A stretch of 64,000 bases of DNA from Ruminococcus flavefaciens FD-1 (GTDB lineage Bacteria; Bacillota; Clostridia; Oscillospirales; Ruminococcaceae), in assembly GCA_000174895.1 (NCBI GenBank), contig ACOK01000103.1:1-64000 (forward strand), given 5' to 3'. Below, piece after piece: positions 7,478-16,058 of this stretch. The position numbers were made by a program, and so were the translations under genes. The notes below the pieces were generated by a model, which was given only the letters and a program-made list of their open reading frames with translations, had not been told where the DNA came from and did no database searches. Position 1 is the first letter of the stretch. Each line of letters begins with the position of its first letter.

Positions 7478-10400
7478 ATGAATAATAATATGGAAATACA
7501 AAGAGAAGCTATTATAGAGATAGTCGGAACGCAGTACGAAGGTCGAGCTGTAAACCACAATCCGCTGTTTCTTCAGCAAGGTCTTATACTCAAACATCAG
7601 AGTGACAATCCCCATGACCACAATGCTGTTCTTTTACTTACTGAGGACGGTAAAGAACTCGGCTTTCTTCCCAAAGGCTACGCTTCATTATATGCTCCTG
7701 CAATAGATAGTGGCAGATACACTTTTTCTATTGAGATCGTAAAAGCAGAATCCGATCCCGAAAGACCGATACTTATAGTCAAAATCATTTCCGAACTGGC
7801 AAGTCATAGTGAGGAAGACATAGAATCAGATATTCTCGGCTTTGTTCAGAATATCGTTAATGGCTATGCTCAGGGAACAAAAGACTATTTAACATTTATC
7901 TACTCTGATAAAGTTAATGTTGAAAATCTACTATCAGCATTAGATAGAGTTCGATTGATACAAAAACTGCTTTCATGCGCAAATGGTATTATCGAAGACC
8001 GTGCTATAAAGCCGAATTCTGATAAGGTCACTCTGTTCACTAAGGAGAGTTCAACTCAGTATCTTGGTGAATTGAAGGCAGATGTTAGCGACGTTTTAAA
8101 GAAGATACAAAAGGCATACAATGAATCCCTTGATATTGATGATGAAGAGGAATATCATCGTGTGCAAAGTGAGATTCGTGAGAGAAGAAAGAGATTTCGC
8201 CAATATGATGAACTTTTGGCAGCTTTGCTTGACACAGTAACATCATATGCCAATATAGCTACACAGCCACATTCACCTGCTCCGGAGGTTCATGACACTG
8301 ATATTGAAAGCACAACACCAACAGATGAAGCTGCATTAACCATTTCTGAACCTGAGAAAGCTGAATCCGTTCCGGCTGTAACAAATGAGCCGGAGCCTAT
8401 AAATAATATACCAGATACTCCACAACTGACGGAACAGGCGTTCTTTGAGTGGCTTGTATCTGAGGGCGGAGTATCCGAATCAACCGCCAAACAATATATA
8501 TCGAATATACACAGCATAGAAAAGCTATATCAAACATTGTTCGGTATCAGGCGAAATATTCTCAGCGCACCATCTGCTGATGCTGTCAAATCAATGATAG
8601 AGACACTTATTCAGCGAAGTGAGTATATTGATGCAAATGAGCGAAGACACAATAGTTTTGGTGTATCTTTAAGCAAGTTCGCACAATTTGCTGATATATC
8701 TATTGCCGGACTTAAAAGTACAGCGGAAAAGAAAAACTATCAGCCGCCTGTCAGCACACAGCCATATGTAATTAAAACAGTGGATTTTGAAAATCCACAC
8801 AACTGCACATACTATAAGCCGTGTTCCTTTATACTGAATGAGCTGAGGTATTCTGTCGGAAGTTGGAGAGAGTTGTACTCCAAGTTTCTTATTCTGCTAT
8901 ATACAGACAATACCTATTCTGAAACAATAAAAGGATTGAACGGAAAATCGTTGTATGGTCATCGCATAGATTTTGCAGACAAAACGCTTACCCATGAACT
9001 GCGCAGACCTATAAGGGTATCTACTAATTTCTTTGCAGAGGGTAACTTATCTGCTATTGATATTATAAAACGTATCAAGTGCCTTATGGAACTTTGTTCT
9101 ATCGACGATGAGCATATGATCATCGAATACTCTACCCAAGAGAAGGATAATGATACCGTTCTGCCTGATAATTATGACGGTAACGAGACGAATGAATTCA
9201 AGCAGCTTTCTATAGATTCTGAGCCTGAGCAGAATAATACAAGCAGCGAAATCAAAGAAACGGTTGATACGGGTTCTTCCGTGGATAAGACTTTTACAAC
9301 TGATGAGGAGCGAATCGCTAAGGATAGCTTTATTGAATGGCTTACAAGTGTATTCGGTTTAGCTCCTGCAACTGCTCAAAGCTACTACTCATCTATTATT
9401 ACTTCTGAACGCATTGCACGGGAACAGAATCTTAAATCTCAAAGGCTGTTATCAGCACAAAACTATGCAGAGGCAAGAGAAACATTTGATGAACTCCTTA
9501 AATGTGATGCTTTCATAAAAATGAATGCTACTGCACACAACAGCTTAACAGCGGGTGTAAGAAAACTTACAAGCTATATGTTGGCTAAGTCAAACACTCC
9601 ATCTCAGGAAATCACTCCATCGCTGACAACTACTGAGCATGATCAGCCAAAAATAAATGAGAATACTGCACCTACACCAGCATCTTTCACTCCCGACACC
9701 ACAAAACCATTTGTCTTGAAAGATGCTGTTATCGAAATTCTGCTGACCGAAGCCCCTGAAATCACTAAATATCATGAGCATAAGGGCGGTATTTCATCAA
9801 AGAACCTCCGTGAACTGATAAAAGCGTATTACGGAAAAACAATCGGATTGTTTGAAATTTCCAAGCTCCTGATGTTAGACAAAACATTCCAGTCAGTCGG
9901 TAAAGGCTGTTATATAGTGAATAAAGCTGCTATTCCCCATAGCGAACCTGAATCTGAGTTTGCCCCAAAGGACGAGCCTATAAGTGTCGTTACTGAACCT
10001 GTTCCGGTAAATACTCAGGAAGTCCCAACGGTTGCAGAGCCTACCAAAACCTTACCTGAACCGATGCCAACAGCTACTCGGACTGTTATTCATGAAGAAA
10101 CAGCGGTAGATGATACCATTGTTACTGAAAACGAAAATAAACTTACAATTGAGCCAATTGTAGCTGTAATTAGAGAAAATCACGACAACCTACAGTATGA
10201 GGACGGCTTTGGAGCATACGAAGTAAAGACCTTGCTTTCGCAGAAAGGCTACACCGATATGTCAGAAGATGCGATCGAGGCTCTGATGTCTGACTGTTCA
10301 CAGCTCCGAGAGATAGAGGACGGATATTATACTCTCGCAGAGGTCGAAGATACCACAGAAACCACTGTTGAGGTATCTGATAGCGTAGATAATAGTGCAG

Positions 10401-10792
10401 AAGATACCGTAGCTGAGGTCGCAGAATCGCCAATAACGACAAGTGTTCCTGCTGAACCGGAGCAAGTTGATACGGACGCAAGACATATTGTTCTTAGACT
10501 CAATGGTAATGTAATCAGAGCTTATGATTATTCTGATGCACTGAATAAAGTCTGTGAGTTCTCAATCAACTATAAGCCGTTCAGAATGGCTCGTATAGCG
10601 GGACAAGCTATACAAATTCACGGAAACAGCGTATTTTATCGAAAATCAGTGCCCGTTGACGGGTATAATAAACTGTCCAACGGATTGCAGATCATAACCA
10701 TTGCCACGCTTTCCGATTTACAGACTATTACAGCAGCAGTACAAAAGTATTGTCAGATAGATGATGATATGATTGCTATTATTAGCAAGTGA
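7478..10792 (+). CDS. Large HIRAN-domain protein with internal repeats, first gene of defence operon
   Basis: 1104 residues. Residues 10-105 form a HIRAN domain (IVGTQYEGR, NPLFLQQGLILKH, DNPHDHNAVLLL, LGFLPKGYA), a fold that binds DNA ends or stalled forks in Rad5/HLTF-type helicases, here without an attached helicase. Residues 190-255 are charged and helical. Two related helical modules follow at about 320-405 (FFEWLVSEGGVSESTAKQY) and 617-702 (SFIEWLTSVFGLAPATAQSY), both ending in a HNS..G..K motif; they resemble integrase-type SAM-like core-binding domains. Two related C-terminal-type modules lie at about 440-551 and 1003-1104. Regions 743-816 and 890-953 look like small winged-helix or adaptor domains. 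Pro/Glu/Thr-rich linkers separate the modules. No enzyme motif is visible. I infer a DNA-sensing scaffold. Confidence 0.8.
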   Translation: MNNNMEIQREAIIEIVGTQYEGRAVNHNPLFLQQGLILKHQSDNPHDHNAVLLLTEDGKELGFLPKGYASLYAPAIDSGRYTFSIEIVKAESDPERPILIVKIISELASHSEEDIESDILGFVQNIVNGYAQGTKDYLTFIYSDKVNVENLLSALDRVRLIQKLLSCANGIIEDRAIKPNSDKVTLFTKESSTQYLGELKADVSDVLKKIQKAYNESLDIDDEEEYHRVQSEIRERRKRFRQYDELLAALLDTVTSYANIATQPHSPAPEVHDTDIESTTPTDEAALTISEPEKAESVPAVTNEPEPINNIPDTPQLTEQAFFEWLVSEGGVSESTAKQYISNIHSIEKLYQTLFGIRRNILSAPSADAVKSMIETLIQRSEYIDANERRHNSFGVSLSKFAQFADISIAGLKSTAEKKNYQPPVSTQPYVIKTVDFENPHNCTYYKPCSFILNELRYSVGSWRELYSKFLILLYTDNTYSETIKGLNGKSLYGHRIDFADKTLTHELRRPIRVSTNFFAEGNLSAIDIIKRIKCLMELCSIDDEHMIIEYSTQEKDNDTVLPDNYDGNETNEFKQLSIDSEPEQNNTSSEIKETVDTGSSVDKTFTTDEERIAKDSFIEWLTSVFGLAPATAQSYYSSIITSERIAREQNLKSQRLLSAQNYAEARETFDELLKCDAFIKMNATAHNSLTAGVRKLTSYMLAKSNTPSQEITPSLTTTEHDQPKINENTAPTPASFTPDTTKPFVLKDAVIEILLTEAPEITKYHEHKGGISSKNLRELIKAYYGKTIGLFEISKLLMLDKTFQSVGKGCYIVNKAAIPHSEPESEFAPKDEPISVVTEPVPVNTQEVPTVAEPTKTLPEPMPTATRTVIHEETAVDDTIVTENENKLTIEPIVAVIRENHDNLQYEDGFGAYEVKTLLSQKGYTDMSEDAIEALMSDCSQLREIEDGYYTLAEVEDTTETTVEVSDSVDNSAEDTVAEVAESPITTSVPAEPEQVDTDARHIVLRLNGNVIRAYDYSDALNKVCEFSINYKPFRMARIAGQAIQIHGNSVFYRKSVPVDGYNKLSNGLQIITIATLSDLQTITAAVQKYCQIDDDMIAIISK

Positions 10793-10803
10793 GGAGATTT
10801 ATG

Positions 10804-12288
10804 ATGGATAAACTAACCGAGATAAAAGAAAAATTGAATGTTATATACAAGGAATATAAAGACAACAAATCGCAGCTTAATGGTGAGAAAACAAAAATGG
10901 CTGCAAAACTGATTGTCGAAATGACCTTTTCAGATAATGTCAATCCAAGTGATGTGGCAGCAGAACTATCAAGGTTTTCCGCTAATATTGTAGATATATA
11001 CTTTGATACCTTAACCAAATCAGTTTCTATTCCGCTTGAGGTTTTAGATGAGGTTCTTAAAGAGTTCATTTTAACCGACAAAGATGTAAAAAAGTCCCAG
11101 CATTACGTTCAGAAATTTGTTTTCGCTGTTACAGAAATAATGAAGAACTATAAGGATAAGGCATTAAAGTCAACGCAACTTCCTCGACTCGTCATTTTTA
11201 TAGCTAAATTTGCTGTAAAATCTGATGTGAATAAGAAAAAGTATATGATGCTTATCAACAGCACAATGGGCGAAATATTCAGGCTTGATTATACTGACAT
11301 TAAAAAGAATTCTTTGGTCAATGTATGGAACGCTACAAACAGTCTTTTCCCTGATTTGTCAAAAGTAAAATACGAATCACTTGTAACGGATTGGGGCAAA
11401 AAATACGGCTTTATCACACCTTCAAAGTCAGAAGAACCAGTTCCAACTGATAATAAAGTAAAAATCGAAGAATCTGTAGTAGCTAAGGAAACACCCAAGG
11501 AAGAAGTTTCCTTAGCTGTGCAATCGCCAGTTAAGACAGAAAACGTTAGTCCTAATCCCAAGAAAGAAGAACCTAAAGCTCACGTAACTGACACTGCCGC
11601 AAGCGAAAAGGAAGATAAGCTGACAAGTGTTCCCGAATCCCCAAAAGCTGACGCTTCTGCGGAAAAGACTGTTGCAAATGACGATGAGAAGGCTTCAACT
11701 AATACCTCCGAAGTTGCTGCCAGTGAAAAAGCCCCTGCCAAAAAGAGTTCTGTTCAGGTTCTCTATGAAAGATTGAAACGAGATATGGACAAAGAGCAGG
11801 AAGCTATTATCACTGCTTTTACAGATATGATTACTCCTGTTGGCAAGGCATTTGAATCTATTCAAGGTGAGATCAGTAAAAGCCGTGAAATAGGCGCTGA
11901 GAACGTATCATTGAAAGCAAAGATTGCTGATCTGGAGAGACAATTGTCCGAGCAGAGAGACAGATTCCAAACGGTAAATCAGTCTTTAATGGCTGCCAGA
12001 ACTGAAAATGAAGAACTGAAAATCAAAGTTGCTGCTCTCGAAAGCCAGAATGCTGAGCTTGACAGCAAGCTGAACGATGCCTATGCGATAAATAGCCGTG
12101 AATCCTCGCTTGAAGCCGAGAAAATACGCTTGGAACTGAAAAAGGCATTTGCATTCTTATACGAGGATTGGCTTGAATATGAGTTTTCTGATGTGAGTGA
12201 GGACAATTACGAATCATTGCAGGCTATCATTAAGAAGATTTTCCGTTCGCTTGAAAGGAACGGGATAGATTTTAAGGGGAATAACTAA
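10804..12288 (+). CDS. Coiled-coil protein of the defence operon
   Basis: About 494 residues. Residues 1-200 are helical and unfamiliar (MDKLTEIKEKLNVIYKEY onward). A roughly 100-residue Lys/Glu/Ser/Ala-rich linker follows. A long coiled coil comes next (about 345-450, with ADLERQLSEQRDRFQTVNQ and ENEELKIKVAALESQNAEL), and then a short acidic C-terminal domain. AGGAG at 10792-10796 favours the ATG at 10804 (7 nt) over the ATG at 10801 or a GTG at 10789. Its TAA overlaps the ATG of the Hsp70-like gene (TAATG), so the two are translationally coupled. I do not recognise the family; a structural or bridging subunit, perhaps a partner of the ATPase encoded next, is the likeliest role. Confidence 0.7.
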   Translation: MDKLTEIKEKLNVIYKEYKDNKSQLNGEKTKMAAKLIVEMTFSDNVNPSDVAAELSRFSANIVDIYFDTLTKSVSIPLEVLDEVLKEFILTDKDVKKSQHYVQKFVFAVTEIMKNYKDKALKSTQLPRLVIFIAKFAVKSDVNKKKYMMLINSTMGEIFRLDYTDIKKNSLVNVWNATNSLFPDLSKVKYESLVTDWGKKYGFITPSKSEEPVPTDNKVKIEESVVAKETPKEEVSLAVQSPVKTENVSPNPKKEEPKAHVTDTAASEKEDKLTSVPESPKADASAEKTVANDDEKASTNTSEVAASEKAPAKKSSVQVLYERLKRDMDKEQEAIITAFTDMITPVGKAFESIQGEISKSREIGAENVSLKAKIADLERQLSEQRDRFQTVNQSLMAARTENEELKIKVAALESQNAELDSKLNDAYAINSRESSLEAEKIRLELKKAFAFLYEDWLEYEFSDVSEDNYESLQAIIKKIFRSLERNGIDFKGNN

Positions 12289-13727
12289 TGAAGAATGGAT
12301 CATATTACGGTATTGACTTTGGTACAACAAATACCTCTGTCTACTTGTATAATTATGAGCAAGGCAAGGGCTCCAGAGAGGCAGGATACGGTACGGACGG
12401 TAAAGACCTTACTCCGTTTAGTTCCTGCATAGCAATATCAAAGACAGTTAAGAATGACTTTAAGTTTGGGCGTGAAGTAAAGGAGAAAATCAACGAATAT
12501 GCTGATGATTATCAGATCATTACTTCCTTTAAGTCACTGCTCGGAACAGATCAGGAAATCGTTGTAAACGGTATGCGTTTTACAGGAAAGGTGCTTGCTG
12601 CACTCTTTCTGAACCATGTAAAAGAAACAGTCAGGCGTATCCGACCTGATTTTGATGAAGCAGTATTTTCTATTCCTGTTGACTTTTCAGCAAGAGCCAG
12701 AACAGAGCTGCTTGAAGCCGCTGAACGTGTCGGCATCAAGGTAAAAGGCTTTGTCAGCGAGTCATCTTCTGCGTATATCTCTAAAGTTAAAGATATTAAG
12801 GCATTTTCAAAGGTCATGGTCATCGACTTTGGCGGTGGAACTCTCGATCTTAGTATTCTGAACCTCAAACACAATCAGGTATACGAAGATGCTGTTTATG
12901 GTATCAAATTCGGTGGCGATGATATTGATAAAGAGCTTGCCATGAGACTGATGCCGAAAGTGTACCCGGGTGTTTCATTTGAGGAGCTTGAATCAAGAAG
13001 AAAAGATAAGCTCATGAATGAAGTGGAGCGTATGAAAATCGAATTTTCGGAGTACGATGATTATACTATGACTTTAGGCGAAGGCTCAAAGCCCGTAGAT
13101 ATAGATTATGATATGTTCTCTGATATAATTACGCCGCTGATTACGGAAAATGTACTTAACTCTATCTTGAAGATAATGGAAAAGGCAAATGTCAGCCCTG
13201 AAAACATTGATGCCGTTATTCTTGCAGGCGGATCAAGCGGTTTAAGACCGTTTGCTGACATTATTCTTTCCTTATTTGGTGAGGATAAGATAATATTTGA
13301 TGATGAGAATAACAGGTATCAGTGGATGGTGGCTAAGGGAGCTGCAATAACATCTGCGATAGATTGTGATTTCAGACTGAGCGATGATATTTGTATCTTG
13401 CTGAGTGATGGTGAAACATACCCTATCTTAAAGAAAGATGTCAATAAAGTCGGAGACCAGAGTGAGCCTATTTCATTCTCTCTGACAACAGACTCCTATG
13501 ATGCACACTTTATCTTTACCGATTCTACCGGCAAAAACCGATATGCTACGATTTCTGTCAACGCAAAGGGCTATGTTGATGAGAAGTTTGATCTTGCAGT
13601 AGGGATTGGTAAAGACCAGATAGCAAGGGTTGTCATTAAAAACGATTATATTGGCAACGGCTATCGGGTAGAGCGTGAGATCAATAAACTCAGATTCTAT
13701 TATGACCTGAAAGATATTGAGGAATAA
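12288..13727 (+). CDS. Hsp70/actin-fold ATPase of the defence operon
   Basis: 479 residues against about 610 for DnaK. The actin-fold nucleotide-binding domain is complete: phosphate-1 YGIDFGTTNTSVYLY (7-21), phosphate-2 VMVIDFGGGTLDLSIL (176-191) and the adenosine motif VILAGGSSGLRPF (310-322). SESSSAYIS (157-165) stands in for the EPTAAAL of DnaK. After about residue 365 only a short beta-rich tail of ~115 residues replaces the peptide-binding domain and helical lid, so it is not a general chaperone. It overlaps the coiled-coil gene by one base and is followed after 5 bp by the helicase gene. Hsp70-like ATPases are not part of classical DISARM. I infer an ATP-dependent assembly or switching subunit. 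Confidence 0.85.
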   Translation: MKNGSYYGIDFGTTNTSVYLYNYEQGKGSREAGYGTDGKDLTPFSSCIAISKTVKNDFKFGREVKEKINEYADDYQIITSFKSLLGTDQEIVVNGMRFTGKVLAALFLNHVKETVRRIRPDFDEAVFSIPVDFSARARTELLEAAERVGIKVKGFVSESSSAYISKVKDIKAFSKVMVIDFGGGTLDLSILNLKHNQVYEDAVYGIKFGGDDIDKELAMRLMPKVYPGVSFEELESRRKDKLMNEVERMKIEFSEYDDYTMTLGEGSKPVDIDYDMFSDIITPLITENVLNSILKIMEKANVSPENIDAVILAGGSSGLRPFADIILSLFGEDKIIFDDENNRYQWMVAKGAAITSAIDCDFRLSDDICILLSDGETYPILKKDVNKVGDQSEPISFSLTTDSYDAHFIFTDSTGKNRYATISVNAKGYVDEKFDLAVGIGKDQIARVVIKNDYIGNGYRVEREINKLRFYYDLKDIEE

Positions 13728-13732
13728 TTATT

Positions 13733-16054
13733 ATGATTAAGTCTAATATCAGTATTGCTTCTAATATATACATCAGAAGCGATCCCGACATCAGAAAGGA
13801 TAGAAAATACACCGAGAAGATAACGGGCGCTAAGCTACTTTACGATATTCGTAGGCGTTATGTTGGATTTGAAGCAATTCCATTAACCGACGTTCAGAAC
13901 CGAATTCTGTCGGGAAATCAGACCTGTTCATACGCTAAAAATGGCGAAATGTCGTTCGGTCCGGTAATGGTTGACGGTGTTCTGCGTTGGCAAAGCAGAT
14001 GTGAGTATACCTCTTGTCCTGGCTTTGACGGCTGTGTTCCGAGAGAAATTCACCGTGAAACTGTTACGGAAGATGATGCTGAGGATAAAAAGAGCTTGCA
14101 GGAGTTCTTTGAAGCTCTTGGAATCATCATACAAGACGATACTGTTGTGTTTGAAAGAGACAGAAACACAGCGAAAATAGAGGAAAGTCCTAAAGAATAT
14201 ACAGCACCTTCTGAGCAAGCGGCTGAGGAAATCAAGGAACAGAGCCGTCAGTATATGGAGATAGCGACATCTGACACTATCGTTTCAGCTCCGCTGAGTT
14301 CGCATATCATATTAAATTCGGGACCGGGAACAGGCAAAACTTATACCATTATTCAGCGTTTAATATATATTCTTGCAAACAATCTGTGTCCAGCCGACGA
14401 GATCTATATTTTATGTTACACCCGTTCTGCTAAGAATGTTGTCGAAAGCAAGATCGAACAGGCTGTTATGGAAGGTGTTATCCAGCCTTCCGCCAAAAAC
14501 ATATGTGTGCTTACGTTCGACTCGTATGCAACATATTTCCTTATGGCTATGAGAGATCAAGGGGTTATTAAGGAAAACTTTGATAGTTACGATTATAATG
14601 AACGTATAAAGCTCTTTAATAAATACATATCAGCCGAAGATTTTGAAGGTATTCAGTATTTCATCGTCGATGAGATACAAGACCTTGTAAATGAACGTGC
14701 TGAGATGGTTCTGAAAATTCTGAAGAACTTAAAATGCGGATATTTGCTTGCAGGAGATCGCTGTCAGTCAATTTACGATTATGAGGCAGATGATGATGCA
14801 ACACTGGATTCTGTAAAGTTCTATGAGCTTGCAGAAAAGCTGTTCCCCGATGATATGCTCAGATATGAAATAACAGTAAACAGAAGACAATCTGCCGAAT
14901 TAGCCGAAGAAGCGACAAAAATGCGCCAGGTATTGCTTAATAAGAGCTTTACCGACCAGAATAAGTATGCAAACAGCATTGTATCGAAATATTCAGGCAA
15001 GACAAAGATCGAGCATTACGTCAAAACACTTACCCAAGCTCCTACTGTATCAACTGCTATTCTGTGCCGTAATAACGGTGAAGCTGAGTATATCAGCGGA
15101 TTATTATGTGAAAAAGGTATACTTCATACCCTTAATAGAGGCGTAAACAATGTGTTTCCGCTCCCTCGGTGGATTGCTGATGTATTTTGGGATTGTTGCC
15201 GTCCGACCATAAGCAAGAAGGACTTCATTGAAAGATTTACATTCAGGTGTGACACTGAGTTGGATCCCGAAGTTCTTTGGGATCTGCTATGCAAACTTAC
15301 CGATTCTCAGGATAAAACAGTTATCAGCATTCAAAAGCTGATAACAGCCCTTACGATCTCCAATAATATCCCCAGCGAGTTCTTTGGCGATGCGCCAATG
15401 CTGACTGTCTCAACGATCCATAAGGCAAAAGGCAGCGAATTTGACAGAGTTATCCTTATTGAATCAGATATAAAGCCTTCTTCTGACAGCGCAGAAGAAG
15501 CAAGAGTAAGATATGTTGCTCTCACACGTCCTAAGACACAGTTTGTAACGATGAAGAAGAATACGAAATACTTTAAGCGTACCATGTCAGGACGAGTTAT
15601 TGAAACAGGGCTGCATAACATCTATAAGACAAACAATAAATACTGCAAGTGCATAACCGTCGGATTGACCGGAGATATTGATAACAATTCTTTTGTTTCG
15701 GGCGATTTTGAATCTATTCTTGACTTACAGGAGTACATCATTCACAGTGTTAAGCTGTATGACAAGCTCTCAGCTAAGCGTTCAGCAATTTCGAGAATGT
15801 ATGAAATCTATCATAATGGACGTTGTATAGGCTGTCTTTCAAAGAAAATGACAGCGGAGCTTGATTTGGGCGTTAGTTCAACAGATTATAAATACAATCT
15901 GCCTGATAGCTTAGAAAACCTTTATGTCAGCGGTATCACTACGGAAGTGCTGAAGCAGTTTGATGCAAGCGTTCCAATTGAATATCAAAAATCAAGGATA
16001 TGCTTTGGTATTCAGATAACAGGACTTGCTAAACTTGTATTTGAAAAGAAGTGA
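13733..16054 (+). CDS. UvrD/PcrA-like superfamily 1 helicase with N-terminal Cys cluster
   Basis: 773 residues. The helicase core starts near residue 180: Walker A GPGTGKT (197-203), Walker B VDEIQDL (312-318), motif III GDRCQSIYDYEADD (341-354), STIHKAKGSEFDRVIL (560-575) and RVRYVALTRPK (591-601). The first 150 residues are not UvrD-like and hold C65, C90, C95 and C101, a possible zinc site. The 2B region is short and there is no nuclease domain. The C-terminal ~150 residues are unfamiliar. Motif content supports 3'-5' ssDNA translocation. It lies between the Hsp70-like gene and drmA, with 4 bp to the latter. Classical DISARM class 1 uses an SNF2 helicase (DrmD) as extra motor, so this is a different accessory motor. 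Confidence 0.85.
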   Translation: MIKSNISIASNIYIRSDPDIRKDRKYTEKITGAKLLYDIRRRYVGFEAIPLTDVQNRILSGNQTCSYAKNGEMSFGPVMVDGVLRWQSRCEYTSCPGFDGCVPREIHRETVTEDDAEDKKSLQEFFEALGIIIQDDTVVFERDRNTAKIEESPKEYTAPSEQAAEEIKEQSRQYMEIATSDTIVSAPLSSHIILNSGPGTGKTYTIIQRLIYILANNLCPADEIYILCYTRSAKNVVESKIEQAVMEGVIQPSAKNICVLTFDSYATYFLMAMRDQGVIKENFDSYDYNERIKLFNKYISAEDFEGIQYFIVDEIQDLVNERAEMVLKILKNLKCGYLLAGDRCQSIYDYEADDDATLDSVKFYELAEKLFPDDMLRYEITVNRRQSAELAEEATKMRQVLLNKSFTDQNKYANSIVSKYSGKTKIEHYVKTLTQAPTVSTAILCRNNGEAEYISGLLCEKGILHTLNRGVNNVFPLPRWIADVFWDCCRPTISKKDFIERFTFRCDTELDPEVLWDLLCKLTDSQDKTVISIQKLITALTISNNIPSEFFGDAPMLTVSTIHKAKGSEFDRVILIESDIKPSSDSAEEARVRYVALTRPKTQFVTMKKNTKYFKRTMSGRVIETGLHNIYKTNNKYCKCITVGLTGDIDNNSFVSGDFESILDLQEYIIHSVKLYDKLSAKRSAISRMYEIYHNGRCIGCLSKKMTAELDLGVSSTDYKYNLPDSLENLYVSGITTEVLKQFDASVPIEYQKSRICFGIQITGLAKLVFEKK

Positions 16055-16058
16055 TGAT

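Noticed and set aside
16026..16058. Upstream in-frame start for drmA overlapping the helicase gene
   Set aside because: It uses a non-ATG codon without a ribosome site, and the protein from 16059 already has the typical DrmA N-terminus.
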